DNA of 58,094 bases. It comes from Vibrio sp. Isolate34 (lineage in GTDB: Bacteria > Pseudomonadota > Gammaproteobacteria > Enterobacterales > Vibrionaceae). Where the stretch lies: the NCBI RefSeq assembly GCF_022397915.1, contig NZ_JAKEUO010000027.1:1-58094 (forward strand), in the 5' to 3' direction. Every line of letters starts with the position of its first letter. Position 1 is the stretch's first letter. Of this stretch, positions 25,628 through 32,808 are shown piece by piece. Under the pieces are notes generated by a model, which was not told the origin of the DNA, ran no database searches, and saw only the letters and a program-made list of their open reading frames with translations. Position numbers and translations under genes: made by a program.

Positions 25628-26248
25628 TTAAATAGTAATAGAGGCGACAATAAGTGCGTGTGCCAGAAAGTAACTGCCCGTTACCCAAAAGTAAGCGCCC
25701 TTGATTGGGCTACGGTAACTGTTTAGTGCATAGGCCAAGGCCGAAAGGAGCAACACGCTACAGCCAGCAAAACCGACCGCGTGTGATAGCTGAGGATCCA
25801 GCAGCCAAACCTCACCAGAAGCCCATGCTAGCTGAATAAGCACAATGCCCATGATGACCACAGGAAAGACGAGTTTGTCTAAGCGTGGCAACAGTAAAAA
25901 GAAAGCAACAACGCAAGCTGCTAATAACAACGCGAACAACCACCAAACCATTTCACCTGATAGTTGTAACCAAAAAGCTTTGCTGTAACAGAGTTGAGCC
26001 AATAAGAAGCAGACAAAATGCAGAGGACGTTTTTGAGTGAGTGTATGAAGCACATCTGCGATCGCAGAGATAGCCAACCCCGTGACTATCCAATAGGTAA
26101 AGTCAGCCACAACCGACTGAGTTAAAGCAATAGTCGCTAATAATACAAAGGTAAATACCTTATACGATAAAGCCTGACCGATATGTCCATGTTTCGTTCC
26201 TGCTATTGCTCCGATACCAGATAAGGAAACCGCTAACCAACTCCACAT
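25628..26248 (-). CDS. YhhN/TMEM86-family membrane protein (lysoplasmalogenase-like)
   Basis: A 206-residue protein with about eight hydrophobic segments. The AISAIADVLHTL motif and the FLLAQLCYSKAF segment match the YhhN family, whose eukaryotic members hydrolyse lysoplasmalogen vinyl ethers. The bacterial substrate is uncertain. In E. coli yhhN lies in the same rsmD-yhhL-yhhM-yhhN neighbourhood, and here yhhL-, yhhN- and yhhM-like genes are all within 4 kb. Confidence 0.82.
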   Translation of the reverse strand: MWSWLAVSLSGIGAIAGTKHGHIGQALSYKVFTFVLLATIALTQSVVADFTYWIVTGLAISAIADVLHTLTQKRPLHFVCFLLAQLCYSKAFWLQLSGEMVWWLFALLLAACVVAFFLLLPRLDKLVFPVVIMGIVLIQLAWASGEVWLLDPQLSHAVGFAGCSVLLLSALAYALNSYRSPIKGAYFWVTGSYFLAHALIVASITI

Positions 26249-26429
26249 ACCACTTGCCCTATTGCTTTAAATCGTCGCCAGTCTAGGCACACAAGTGTTG
26301 ATGTAAAGCCTAAGCCTTTCAAAATTGGATCTTGATTACGCTTCCACTAAAAAGAGCCTCTTTCGGTTGAAGCCATGACAATTACGCGGAGATAACGATG
26401 ATTCGTTTAAAACTAGAGCGATTCTTCGT

Positions 26430-26940
26430 TAAACCCATCGAAAAGCGCCTTACAGCGCCCAGCTTTTCATTTTGGTCAATTCTAACCTATCTAAACCGCA
26501 AGAACCCATCAAAAACAGCCAAAAATTACACTTTAAAATTAGAAAAACCAACATTAAAAGTAAATAAATACATAAACTTAAACATTAAAAATGAAAATTA
26601 AAAAGGAATTAAAAACCTCAAACATACCTAGCTTTGTAAAGTAAGCAACTTGCGTTAATTCAGCTCCTGTTTGTCAGGATTTTCCTAGCCCCTTGTCAAA
26701 TCCGCCACCAAAACCAAGAAAAAAACTCACAAACAAAACCAAATCAGACCTAGAAGCCACCAGACCCCATTAATACAGTTTAACAACCTTTAACAATATA
26801 AATCACACATAACAACCATTATAAAACAGAAACTTAAATCAAATAAGAACAAACATGAATCACAACGAACAAAATAAGAACACACCAAAAAACACAGTTA
26901 AACAGCCCCAAACAAGCCAATATCCAATAGTTTTCTACCT
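26430..26940. other. G-depleted, A/C-rich non-coding stretch
   Basis: In the 788-bp gene-free interval 26249-27036 the plus strand is strikingly poor in G. Hand counting 26701-26940 gives about 16 G against about 64 C in 240 bases, with A far above T; 26521-26640 is A-rich with about 7 G in 120. Stop codons are frequent in all frames except a 67-codon lysine/asparagine-rich frame at 26398-26601, which has no supporting ribosome-binding site. A transcript of the plus strand would be almost unstructured. Confidence 0.7.
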
Positions 26941-26965
26941 ATTTTAAGGCTTTCGAAAGTAATTC

Positions 26966-26995
26966 TTGATCTAAAGCTATAAGTAGTGCTATTCT
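26966..26995 (+). promoter_or_regulatory. putative promoter of the 26-residue peptide gene
   Basis: TTGATC (26966-26971) and an extended -10, TG-C-TATTCT (hexamer 26990-26995), are 18 bp apart. They lie about 40 bases upstream of the small gene at 27037. Confidence 0.45.
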
Positions 26996-27036
26996 TTAAA
27001 ACATAGCGAGAGACAACCAAATTTAGGAGTAGTGTT

Positions 27037-27117
27037 ATGATTTCATCTTCGCAAAGACAAGGACTTGTAATGATCGCGGTAGTTGTTGGTCTAATGACAC
27101 TACCGATGATGTACTAA
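27037..27117 (+). CDS. 26-residue hydrophobic small protein
   Basis: The frame encodes 26 residues: a polar start (MISSSQRQG) followed by one hydrophobic segment (LVMIAVVVGLMTLP) long enough to cross or lie in the membrane, ending MMY. It has an AGGAG site 7 bases before the ATG, a promoter-like sequence upstream and a strong intrinsic terminator 14 bases after the stop, so it is a complete stand-alone gene. It resembles single-helix membrane small proteins of enterics in form, but I do not recognise the family. Function is unknown. Confidence 0.7.
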   Translation: MISSSQRQGLVMIAVVVGLMTLPMMY

Positions 27118-27130
27118 GCAAGTTACAAAT

Positions 27131-27164
27131 AAAAAAGGGACGCCATGAGCGTCCCTTTTTTTGT
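27131..27164 (+). terminator. terminator after the 26-residue gene
   Basis: AAAAAAGGGACGC pairs with GCGTCCCTTTTTT across a 5-base loop, followed by further T residues. It can also end the minus-strand gene at 27174. Confidence 0.92.
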
Positions 27165-27173
27165 TCAAATTTT

Positions 27174-27548
27174 TCACTTCGAAAACAGATGCAGTGTTAA
27201 CACATCCCAGTTCGCATAGTAGAAACCCGCTGCGGCTAAAGTCATTGCCATCATCAATAAGATCGCAACACGCCAGATAAAACGACCGCTTCGTGGAGTC
27301 AGCTCCTTCTCACAATCGTTACACATCATGATGAATTTATGCTGGTCTTCCAACTGAGCGTCATGCTCATTCACTACCTTGTTACGACACGTTGCGATAT
27401 AACGCAGCTTGCTTACCATATCGTGCGGTAGCCTTTCTTCACAGCTTGTCACAAGCTCGTGCAATCCTTCGCCTTCAGCGTGATATTGAAGTCTCAATAA
27501 TTTTTCTATATTGCGAGTTCTTGTCACCACTTTTTCAATGTCGGTCAT
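27174..27548 (-). CDS. DUF4145-like protein with C-terminal membrane anchor
   Basis: A 124-residue protein from the ATG at 27548, which has GGAGG five bases upstream; a longer in-frame start at 27566 is less likely. The N-terminal two-thirds is a charged helical region (RTRNIEKLLRL, LRYIATCRNKVVNEHD) resembling the DUF4145/abortive-infection-like helical fold. The C-terminus has one membrane helix (about 95-115). The RN..NEH pattern recalls HEPN-type folds, but the RxxxxH motif is not clear. Function is unknown. Confidence 0.65.
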   Translation of the reverse strand: MTDIEKVVTRTRNIEKLLRLQYHAEGEGLHELVTSCEERLPHDMVSKLRYIATCRNKVVNEHDAQLEDQHKFIMMCNDCEKELTPRSGRFIWRVAILLMMAMTLAAAGFYYANWDVLTLHLFSK

Positions 27549-27791
27549 CTTGGCCTCCCACTCCACACTATAATTCTAGTCGAGCATTTCCTTATTCTTA
27601 TACAAAATCATCGCTATTTACGTGAGAAAGAGACAATAAATAACAATGCTTTATCCCAAACTGGCCATTAAATGTGATATCAGCCGAAAAATAATCAGCT
27701 TTGCTTACAGCAGTTCACGAATAGCGGCTTTAAACACATATCCCTATTGCCCGAAAGACTAGAATAACCATCACGACTACATGGAGGTTAT

Positions 27792-28121
27792 ATGCCTAAC
27801 TCACTCTTTTTTGCCATCTTTGCACTCGCAGGTCTAGCGGCCTGGGGTTTTCTTGTTTTTTATCGAAAACATATGCAAGGCGAGAACGCACCAGAAAAGA
27901 AAGTGAACGTGACGGTATTAGATAAACAGTCCATCGACCTTCCTGACGCAGAACCCGGTCAAGAAGATCAAGAATACTGGATTTACGTTCAACGCGGTAT
28001 GGTTGGTCCGAAACGAGAATTCCAAGTCGGAATCCACTATTTCCACGCACTTAATCCTGGTGATAAAGGAACCTTAACCTACCAAGGCGACAAGTTCTTA
28101 CACTTTGCGTTGAAGCGCTAA
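27792..28121 (+). CDS. DUF2500 (YhhM-type) membrane-anchored protein
   Basis: A 109-residue protein with one N-terminal membrane segment (about 5-25) and a soluble domain. FHALNPGDKGTLTYQGDKFLHF near the C-terminus closely parallels the YHALTVGDKGTLSYKGTRF block of E. coli YhhM. An AGG site lies before the ATG. It is the third gene of the enteric yhhLMN set found dispersed here. Function is unknown. Confidence 0.85.
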   Translation: MPNSLFFAIFALAGLAAWGFLVFYRKHMQGENAPEKKVNVTVLDKQSIDLPDAEPGQEDQEYWIYVQRGMVGPKREFQVGIHYFHALNPGDKGTLTYQGDKFLHFALKR

Positions 28122-28192
28122 TCGTAAGCCGCTTCAACGATTCATCAAAAGCGACCATCAGCGATAATAACTAATGGCCTTAGTGTTGACGA

Positions 28193-29206
28193 CTAAGGCA
28201 ATAACCAGCGCGTTTTCTCAGACTTAGATACCATCCAGCTCATCCACAGCGCGCCAGCACCACTGATCACAATCCACAATGGGATAACCCACGCAGGGTG
28301 CCCTTGGTACCAACCGAACTCTTTCATTGGCCACAAGAAGATAGGATGCAGCAGGTAGATACCTAAGCTGTGCTTACTGATAAAGCCAACCACTTGGTTA
28401 CCTTTCTCAGATAATCCTTCTCCGTAGTAACGACACAGCATAAACACCATGCTAGCGGCTAATACGGTATTCAGCGTCTTGTATGATAACCAACGGCCAA
28501 CCGTGTACTCCTCGGCGATTAGACTCGCATCAACCACCATATAGACTGTAGTTAACAACGCCAGTGCACCGAGTCCCGCACTCACCCCAACAGTGAACTT
28601 GTTAAGCGGCACCTTCTTGTACAACAGGTAACCCAGTGGCAAGTAGCCAGTGTAAAGCCATAACTCATGGCTCCATGGGCCATCGATTCTTAGTAAGAAC
28701 AGCAACGTTGTGAACAGCCACACCGCTGTGAAGCCATAGACTGCTTTGTTGCCATACTTTCTGACCATAATCTGTAAGAAAGGAATCACAAAGTAGAGCG
28801 GTATAAAGTAATAGAAGAAACCAAGGTGGTAGTAGGTGTAGTGATGATAGCTATTGAGCAACACATCCCAACTGACGTCAGCATCAAAGCCCATCGCAGA
28901 CCAACCCGATAGGTAGGTATAGAAAAGCGACCAGACGATGAAAGGTATCAATACCTTGCCCAGACGTCGCTTGAGGTAGTATTTAGCATCAAATGGGCGC
29001 TGATCGCTTAGCATCAAGGCGCCGGTTATCAGTATAAAGACAGGCACCGCCCAACGGCTGAAGCCATTGACGGTGATTGCTGTTAACCATTCGCCGAAAG
29101 GAATCGTTCCTAGTTCGTTGCGATAAGGCGCCAAAACATGAATCGCGATAACCGCTACGGCCGCGACACATCGTGCTAAATCAAAAAAGAGAATTCGCTG
29201 CTTCAT
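28193..29206 (-). CDS. acyltransferase-3 family membrane protein (WecH/OafA-like)
   Basis: A 337-residue polytopic protein with about ten membrane segments. It begins FFDLARCVAAVAVIAIHVLAPY, with the conserved Arg and His of the acyltransferase-3 family, and ends with FISKHSLGIYLLHPIFLWP, the late-family signature also seen in E. coli WecH. Such proteins acetylate surface polysaccharides or lipids. The substrate cannot be assigned. It is separated from the ars operon by a terminator and has its own promoter region. Confidence 0.85.
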   Translation of the reverse strand: MKQRILFFDLARCVAAVAVIAIHVLAPYRNELGTIPFGEWLTAITVNGFSRWAVPVFILITGALMLSDQRPFDAKYYLKRRLGKVLIPFIVWSLFYTYLSGWSAMGFDADVSWDVLLNSYHHYTYYHLGFFYYFIPLYFVIPFLQIMVRKYGNKAVYGFTAVWLFTTLLFLLRIDGPWSHELWLYTGYLPLGYLLYKKVPLNKFTVGVSAGLGALALLTTVYMVVDASLIAEEYTVGRWLSYKTLNTVLAASMVFMLCRYYGEGLSEKGNQVVGFISKHSLGIYLLHPIFLWPMKEFGWYQGHPAWVIPLWIVISGAGALWMSWMVSKSEKTRWLLP

Positions 29207-29246
29207 GTAAATGCCTGATTAATATTCAATCATTCTACTATAGCAA

Positions 29247-29283
29247 TAAAAAAGCTGACCGGAATAAATACCAAGTCAGCTTA
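29247..29283 (-). terminator. terminator of the ars operon
   Basis: On the minus strand AAGCTGAC pairs with GTCAGCTT across a 15-base loop and is followed by six T residues. It lies about 80 bp after the arsJ stop. Confidence 0.75.
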
Positions 29284-29359
29284 TTGTTAAAGGAGAAGCA
29301 TATCGCGAATTAATCTTAAACGAATGAGCAGTTGCAACTTTCGCTCTTACGAATAAGGC

Positions 29360-30580
29360 CTATGCGGCAGATGTTTGCGGCACCTTAGGTAAACGCAGAG
29401 AGATCACCGTCGTTATCGCTAAGAATGCGAACGATACCCACAAACACGCAGACAAGCCGCCCATTTGGAATACTAAGCCTGACAAGATTGTGCCAATCAA
29501 GCGGCCCATTGCATTCGCCATATAGTAGAAGCCAACATCAAGCGATACCCCATCGCCTTTCGCGTAACTCACAATCAGGTATGAGTGAAGTGATGAGTTC
29601 ACCGCGAAGATGGCACCAAACACCATCAAACCACCAATGATCACTAACTCTGGTTGCCAACCTATTTGCACCGCATAAGCGATAGCACCTGTAACGATAG
29701 CCAGAGCACCCGCCCATAATAACGCTGCATGACCGTCTGGAACCTTGCCTTGTGCCTTACCCGTAATCTTAGGTGCAATGCCCTGTACGAAGCCGTAAGC
29801 GATGGTCCAAGCCGCTAGGAAGCCACCAACCCATGAATGGTCCCAACCAAATACGCTGCCCAGATAGATTGGCAGAGCAATCACAAACCACACGTCACGA
29901 GCACCAAACAGGAACATACGCGCCGCAGACAGGATGTTGATGGATTCAGATTTAGAGAAGATCTGTTTGAACTTAGGCTTGGTCTTCGCCTTACCCATGT
30001 CCGCTTCTAAGCTCAGCACACTGCCAATGAAGACCAAAGTCAACACAGAAGCCATCGCAAGCACTGCATATTGGAAGCCAATCGTCGAAAGCAACAAGCC
30101 GCCAATAAAGAAGCCTGCACCTTTCAGGGCATTCTTCGAGCCTGTCAGAATCGCAATCCACTTATACAACGCACCTTGCTGTTCATCCGGTACCAAGGTT
30201 TTGATAGAGCTCTTGGCACTCATCTTATTGAGGTCTTTGGCGATACCAGACAGTGCCTGCGCCGCCATCACCCAAGGAATAGTCAACATGGCCGATGGCA
30301 ATGCGAGCATGCCCAAGGCAAAGACTTGCATCCCTAAGCCGATGTTCATGGTCTTATTGAGACCAAGACGCGCGCCCAACCAACCACCGATTAGGTTAGT
30401 CACCACACCAAAGAATTCATAAAAAAGGAACAGTGAGGCGATCTCTAACGAACTGTAGCCAAGGTCGTAAAAATACAGGACCACCAGCATACGAAGTGCA
30501 CCATCAGTAATGGTGAAATTCCAGTAGTTGAAAGTCACCAACATGTATTGGCGAACGCTCTTACTTAGATTTGAAAACAT
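29360..30580 (-). CDS. arsJ: organoarsenical efflux MFS transporter ArsJ
   Basis: A 406-residue major-facilitator protein with about 12 membrane segments (GGWLGARLGLN and the ALSGIAKDLNKMSAKSSIK loop). Together with an adjacent dedicated GAPDH it exports 1-arseno-3-phosphoglycerate, which breaks down outside the cell to release arsenate. The identification rests on sequence character plus the neighbouring gapdh and arsR. It is the last gene of the operon. A hairpin with a T run precedes it and may reduce its expression relative to the upstream genes. Confidence 0.9.
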   Translation of the reverse strand: MFSNLSKSVRQYMLVTFNYWNFTITDGALRMLVVLYFYDLGYSSLEIASLFLFYEFFGVVTNLIGGWLGARLGLNKTMNIGLGMQVFALGMLALPSAMLTIPWVMAAQALSGIAKDLNKMSAKSSIKTLVPDEQQGALYKWIAILTGSKNALKGAGFFIGGLLLSTIGFQYAVLAMASVLTLVFIGSVLSLEADMGKAKTKPKFKQIFSKSESINILSAARMFLFGARDVWFVIALPIYLGSVFGWDHSWVGGFLAAWTIAYGFVQGIAPKITGKAQGKVPDGHAALLWAGALAIVTGAIAYAVQIGWQPELVIIGGLMVFGAIFAVNSSLHSYLIVSYAKGDGVSLDVGFYYMANAMGRLIGTILSGLVFQMGGLSACLWVSFAFLAITTVISLRLPKVPQTSAA

Positions 30581-30608
30581 AACGCTATCTCTGCAATCTA
30601 AACAAAAA

Positions 30609-30655
30609 GAGCTTTTGGATCATGATAAGTTCAACACTCCAGATACCAAAAGCTC
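30609..30655 (-). terminator. hairpin with T run between the phosphatase gene and arsJ
   Basis: A perfect 10-bp inverted repeat GAGCTTTTGG / CCAAAAGCTC is separated by 27 bases. On the minus strand it is followed by TTTTT, giving the form of a weak or conditional terminator inside the operon. Confidence 0.55.
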
Positions 30656-30677
30656 CTTGTATAACAACGATAGCTTA

Positions 30678-31169
30678 TTAGCTGTTCGCTACGCCATTAA
30701 TATACTCAACCTGAATAGGTTTAGTAAAAGCACCTGGACGAAGCGCCTGAACTTCTTGAACGATCTTGTCGAGGTCCCAGCCTTTTTCTAACAGCAGATG
30801 AGCCGCAAATAAACCGGTACGACCCGAGCCGCCCATGCAGTGCATTGCTACCTTAGCGCCACTATCAACGATTTTGTGTAGCGCAGGGCTCGCTGCTTGC
30901 CATTTAGCAGCAAAATCAGCACCTGGTGCACAATCGTCTTCGATTTCGATTTGGAACCACTGCATGCCTAGTGCTTGCGCTTTCTCACCTAGCTCAGAAA
31001 CATTCTTGCTCGCCAGTTCTTCACTGTCTAAAGCCGTCACAATCGCTTCTACGCCTTGCTCTTTAAGTTGGGCTAGAGATGCATCTAGGTCAGCTTCTTT
31101 GGTGCCTGGGCACGGAGTAAGCACTAACGCACCAGTTTCTAAATCTAGTTGCCATGTTGGATGTGTCAT
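30678..31169 (-). CDS. dual-specificity (CDKN3-like) phosphatase in the ars operon
   Basis: A 163-residue cytoplasmic protein from the ATG at 31169 (MTHPTWQ; GAGAA site upstream); the longer frame from 31235 lacks support. The active-site loop HCMGGSGRTG fits the cysteine-phosphatase signature C-x5-R (C111, R117), with candidate general acid D78 or D79 in IEDDCAPG. It resembles the CDKN3/dual-specificity phosphatase group. It lies between the ars GAPDH and arsJ genes. Phosphatases of this fold include the low-molecular-weight ArsC arsenate reductases only as distant convergent relatives, so arsenate reduction is not implied. Its substrate is unknown. Confidence 0.82.
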   Translation of the reverse strand: MTHPTWQLDLETGALVLTPCPGTKEADLDASLAQLKEQGVEAIVTALDSEELASKNVSELGEKAQALGMQWFQIEIEDDCAPGADFAAKWQAASPALHKIVDSGAKVAMHCMGGSGRTGLFAAHLLLEKGWDLDKIVQEVQALRPGAFTKPIQVEYINGVANS

Positions 31170-31324
31170 TATGTATTCTCTTAAATTCTTATAGAACCAA
31201 TACTCAAAATAATTGGAGTTGCAGCTAGGCAACAAGTAAGTTCAGCCCTATGAGCATAGAGGCTCTATGTGATTAGGGTGAACTTACGCAGTTAACAACG
31301 CTGCAGCTTCAAGTATGAAGAGTA

Positions 31325-32326
31325 TTATGCAAGGCCAACTGTACGAACAAGCTCTGCTGTACGTGTCGCGTAGCCCATCTCGTTGTCGTACCAAGCGTAG
31401 ATCTTAACCATGCGCTTACCAACCAACATGGTAGACAGTGCATCTACGATTGTAGAGCGTTGGTCGCCTTTGTAATCGATAGAAACCAGTGGACGCTCTT
31501 CAAAGCCAAGAATACCTTTCAGTTCGTTCTCAGACGCCTCTTTCAGCATCGCGTTAACTTCTTCTGCTGTTGTATCTTGCTTCACTTCGAAGATGATGTC
31601 AGTCAGAGAAGCGTTCGCTAGTGGTACACGAACCGCGTGGCCGTTGATGCGGTTTTCTAGCTCAGGGAAGATCTCAACAATCGCCTTAGCAGAACCTGTC
31701 GTGGTAGGGATTAAGCTCATGCCACATGCACGTGCACGACGTAAGTCTTTGTGTGGCGCATCTAGGATAGTCTGAGTGTTAGTTAGATCGTGAATCGTCG
31801 TAAATGACGCGTTCTCGATACCTAGCTTATCGTTGATTACCTTAACCACAGGAGCGATACAGTTAGTTGTACAAGACGCTGCAGTCACAATCTTATGTAC
31901 TGCTGGGTCGAAGATGTTGTCGTTAACACCAACAACGATGTTTGCGATGCCTTCTTCTTTAACAGGTGCAGAAACCACAACGCGCTTCACGCCTTGCTCT
32001 AGGTATTTGTTTAGGAAAGAAGTCTTACGGTGAACGCCTGTCGCTTCGACAACCACATCACAGCCAGACCAATCGATCGCATCGATGTCGCGCTCTTTGG
32101 TGGTTTTGATGCGTTGACCGTTGATGATCATCTCATCGCCTTCAGTTGTTACTTCATGGTTCCAGCGACCTTGAACTGAATCGAACTCTAGAAGGTGTGC
32201 AAGCGTTGCTGTATCGCCAGCTACATCGTTAATCTGTACAAACTCTAGCTCTTCCCAATCGAAAGCTGCGCGAAGTGCTAGACGGCCGATACGGCCAAAA
32301 CCATTAATACCTACTTTAACTGTCAT
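31325..32326 (-). CDS. ArsJ-associated glyceraldehyde-3-phosphate dehydrogenase
   Basis: A type-I GAPDH of 333 residues. NAD-binding start INGFGRIGR (7-15), catalytic C152 in SCTTNC, and H179 in TIHDLT. In ars operons this paralogue uses arsenate in place of phosphate to make 1-arseno-3-phosphoglycerate, the ArsJ substrate. Position two genes upstream of arsJ and directly after arsR supports this rather than a glycolytic role. The sequences before this gene and before the phosphatase share an AGAGAA-n-ACATAATGACA start region. Confidence 0.92.
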   Translation of the reverse strand: MTVKVGINGFGRIGRLALRAAFDWEELEFVQINDVAGDTATLAHLLEFDSVQGRWNHEVTTEGDEMIINGQRIKTTKERDIDAIDWSGCDVVVEATGVHRKTSFLNKYLEQGVKRVVVSAPVKEEGIANIVVGVNDNIFDPAVHKIVTAASCTTNCIAPVVKVINDKLGIENASFTTIHDLTNTQTILDAPHKDLRRARACGMSLIPTTTGSAKAIVEIFPELENRINGHAVRVPLANASLTDIIFEVKQDTTAEEVNAMLKEASENELKGILGFEERPLVSIDYKGDQRSTIVDALSTMLVGKRMVKIYAWYDNEMGYATRTAELVRTVGLA

Positions 32327-32367
32327 TATGTGTTCTCTCAGTCAGTGGTGAATCTAAAAATATTCGA

Positions 32368-32709
32368 TCAAACGCAACATTGAGGGCGTGAAGTCATCGC
32401 TTCTAGGCGCTCAATGTCTTGTTGGTATTCAGTTTTCAAACAGTTCGATGCGATAAGGTCATCAATTAACTTTAGCATCCAACCCGGTAAATCATTAGCA
32501 AGGCGATAGAACACCCATTGCCCTTGGCGAACGTCAGTCAAAATGCCGTTTGAACGCAGCTGCGCAAGGTGGCGCGATACCTTTGGCTGACTTTCTTGTA
32601 ATGCCTGAGTCAACTCACCAACTGAAAGGCACTCTTGGCGCACAATCAACATTAAGCAACGCACTCGCGTTTCGTCAGACAGTAATTTAAAAAATTGGTG
32701 AGGAAGCAT
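32368..32709 (-). CDS. arsR: ArsR/SmtB-family arsenic-responsive repressor
   Basis: A 113-residue winged helix-turn-helix regulator (recognition region ESQPKVSRHLAQL). The classic ELCVCDL arsenic site is not intact: only C27 (QECLSVGEL) is present in that helix. A vicinal pair C111-C112 at the very C-terminus (PQCCV) could supply the remaining thiol ligands, as in some ArsR proteins whose sensing cysteines are C-terminal. It heads the operon arsR-gapdh-phosphatase-arsJ. A palindrome just upstream of the start is the probable operator. Confidence 0.88.
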   Translation of the reverse strand: MLPHQFFKLLSDETRVRCLMLIVRQECLSVGELTQALQESQPKVSRHLAQLRSNGILTDVRQGQWVFYRLANDLPGWMLKLIDDLIASNCLKTEYQQDIERLEAMTSRPQCCV

Positions 32710-32716
32710 AACTACA

Positions 32717-32738
32717 TACTCATATATGGATATGCGTA
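32717..32738 (-). promoter_or_regulatory. probable ArsR operator
   Basis: A 22-bp imperfect palindrome, TAC-n-CATAT-n4-ATATG-n-GTA, with 8 of 11 pairs matching. It starts 8 bases upstream of the arsR start codon, overlapping where the promoter and leader must be. Confidence 0.65.
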
Positions 32739-32753
32739 TATATTAGTTATAAA

Positions 32754-32779
32754 AAAACGCACGTCAAGGCGTGCGTTTT
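32754..32779 (-). terminator. terminator after the EAL-HDOD gene
   Basis: AAAACGCACG pairs with CGTGCGTTTT across TCAAGG; on the minus strand a run of T residues follows. Confidence 0.82.
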
Positions 32780-32808
32780 AAATATCATAAAAGTTTAATA
32801 AAGCAACA

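Noticed and set aside
26398..26601. 67-codon frame at the start of the G-depleted region
   Set aside because: Lys/Asn-rich translation reflects A-rich composition. The ATG lacks a convincing ribosome-binding site (only a GGAGATAACG segment with poor spacing), and no domain is visible. It could still be a lineage-specific peptide.
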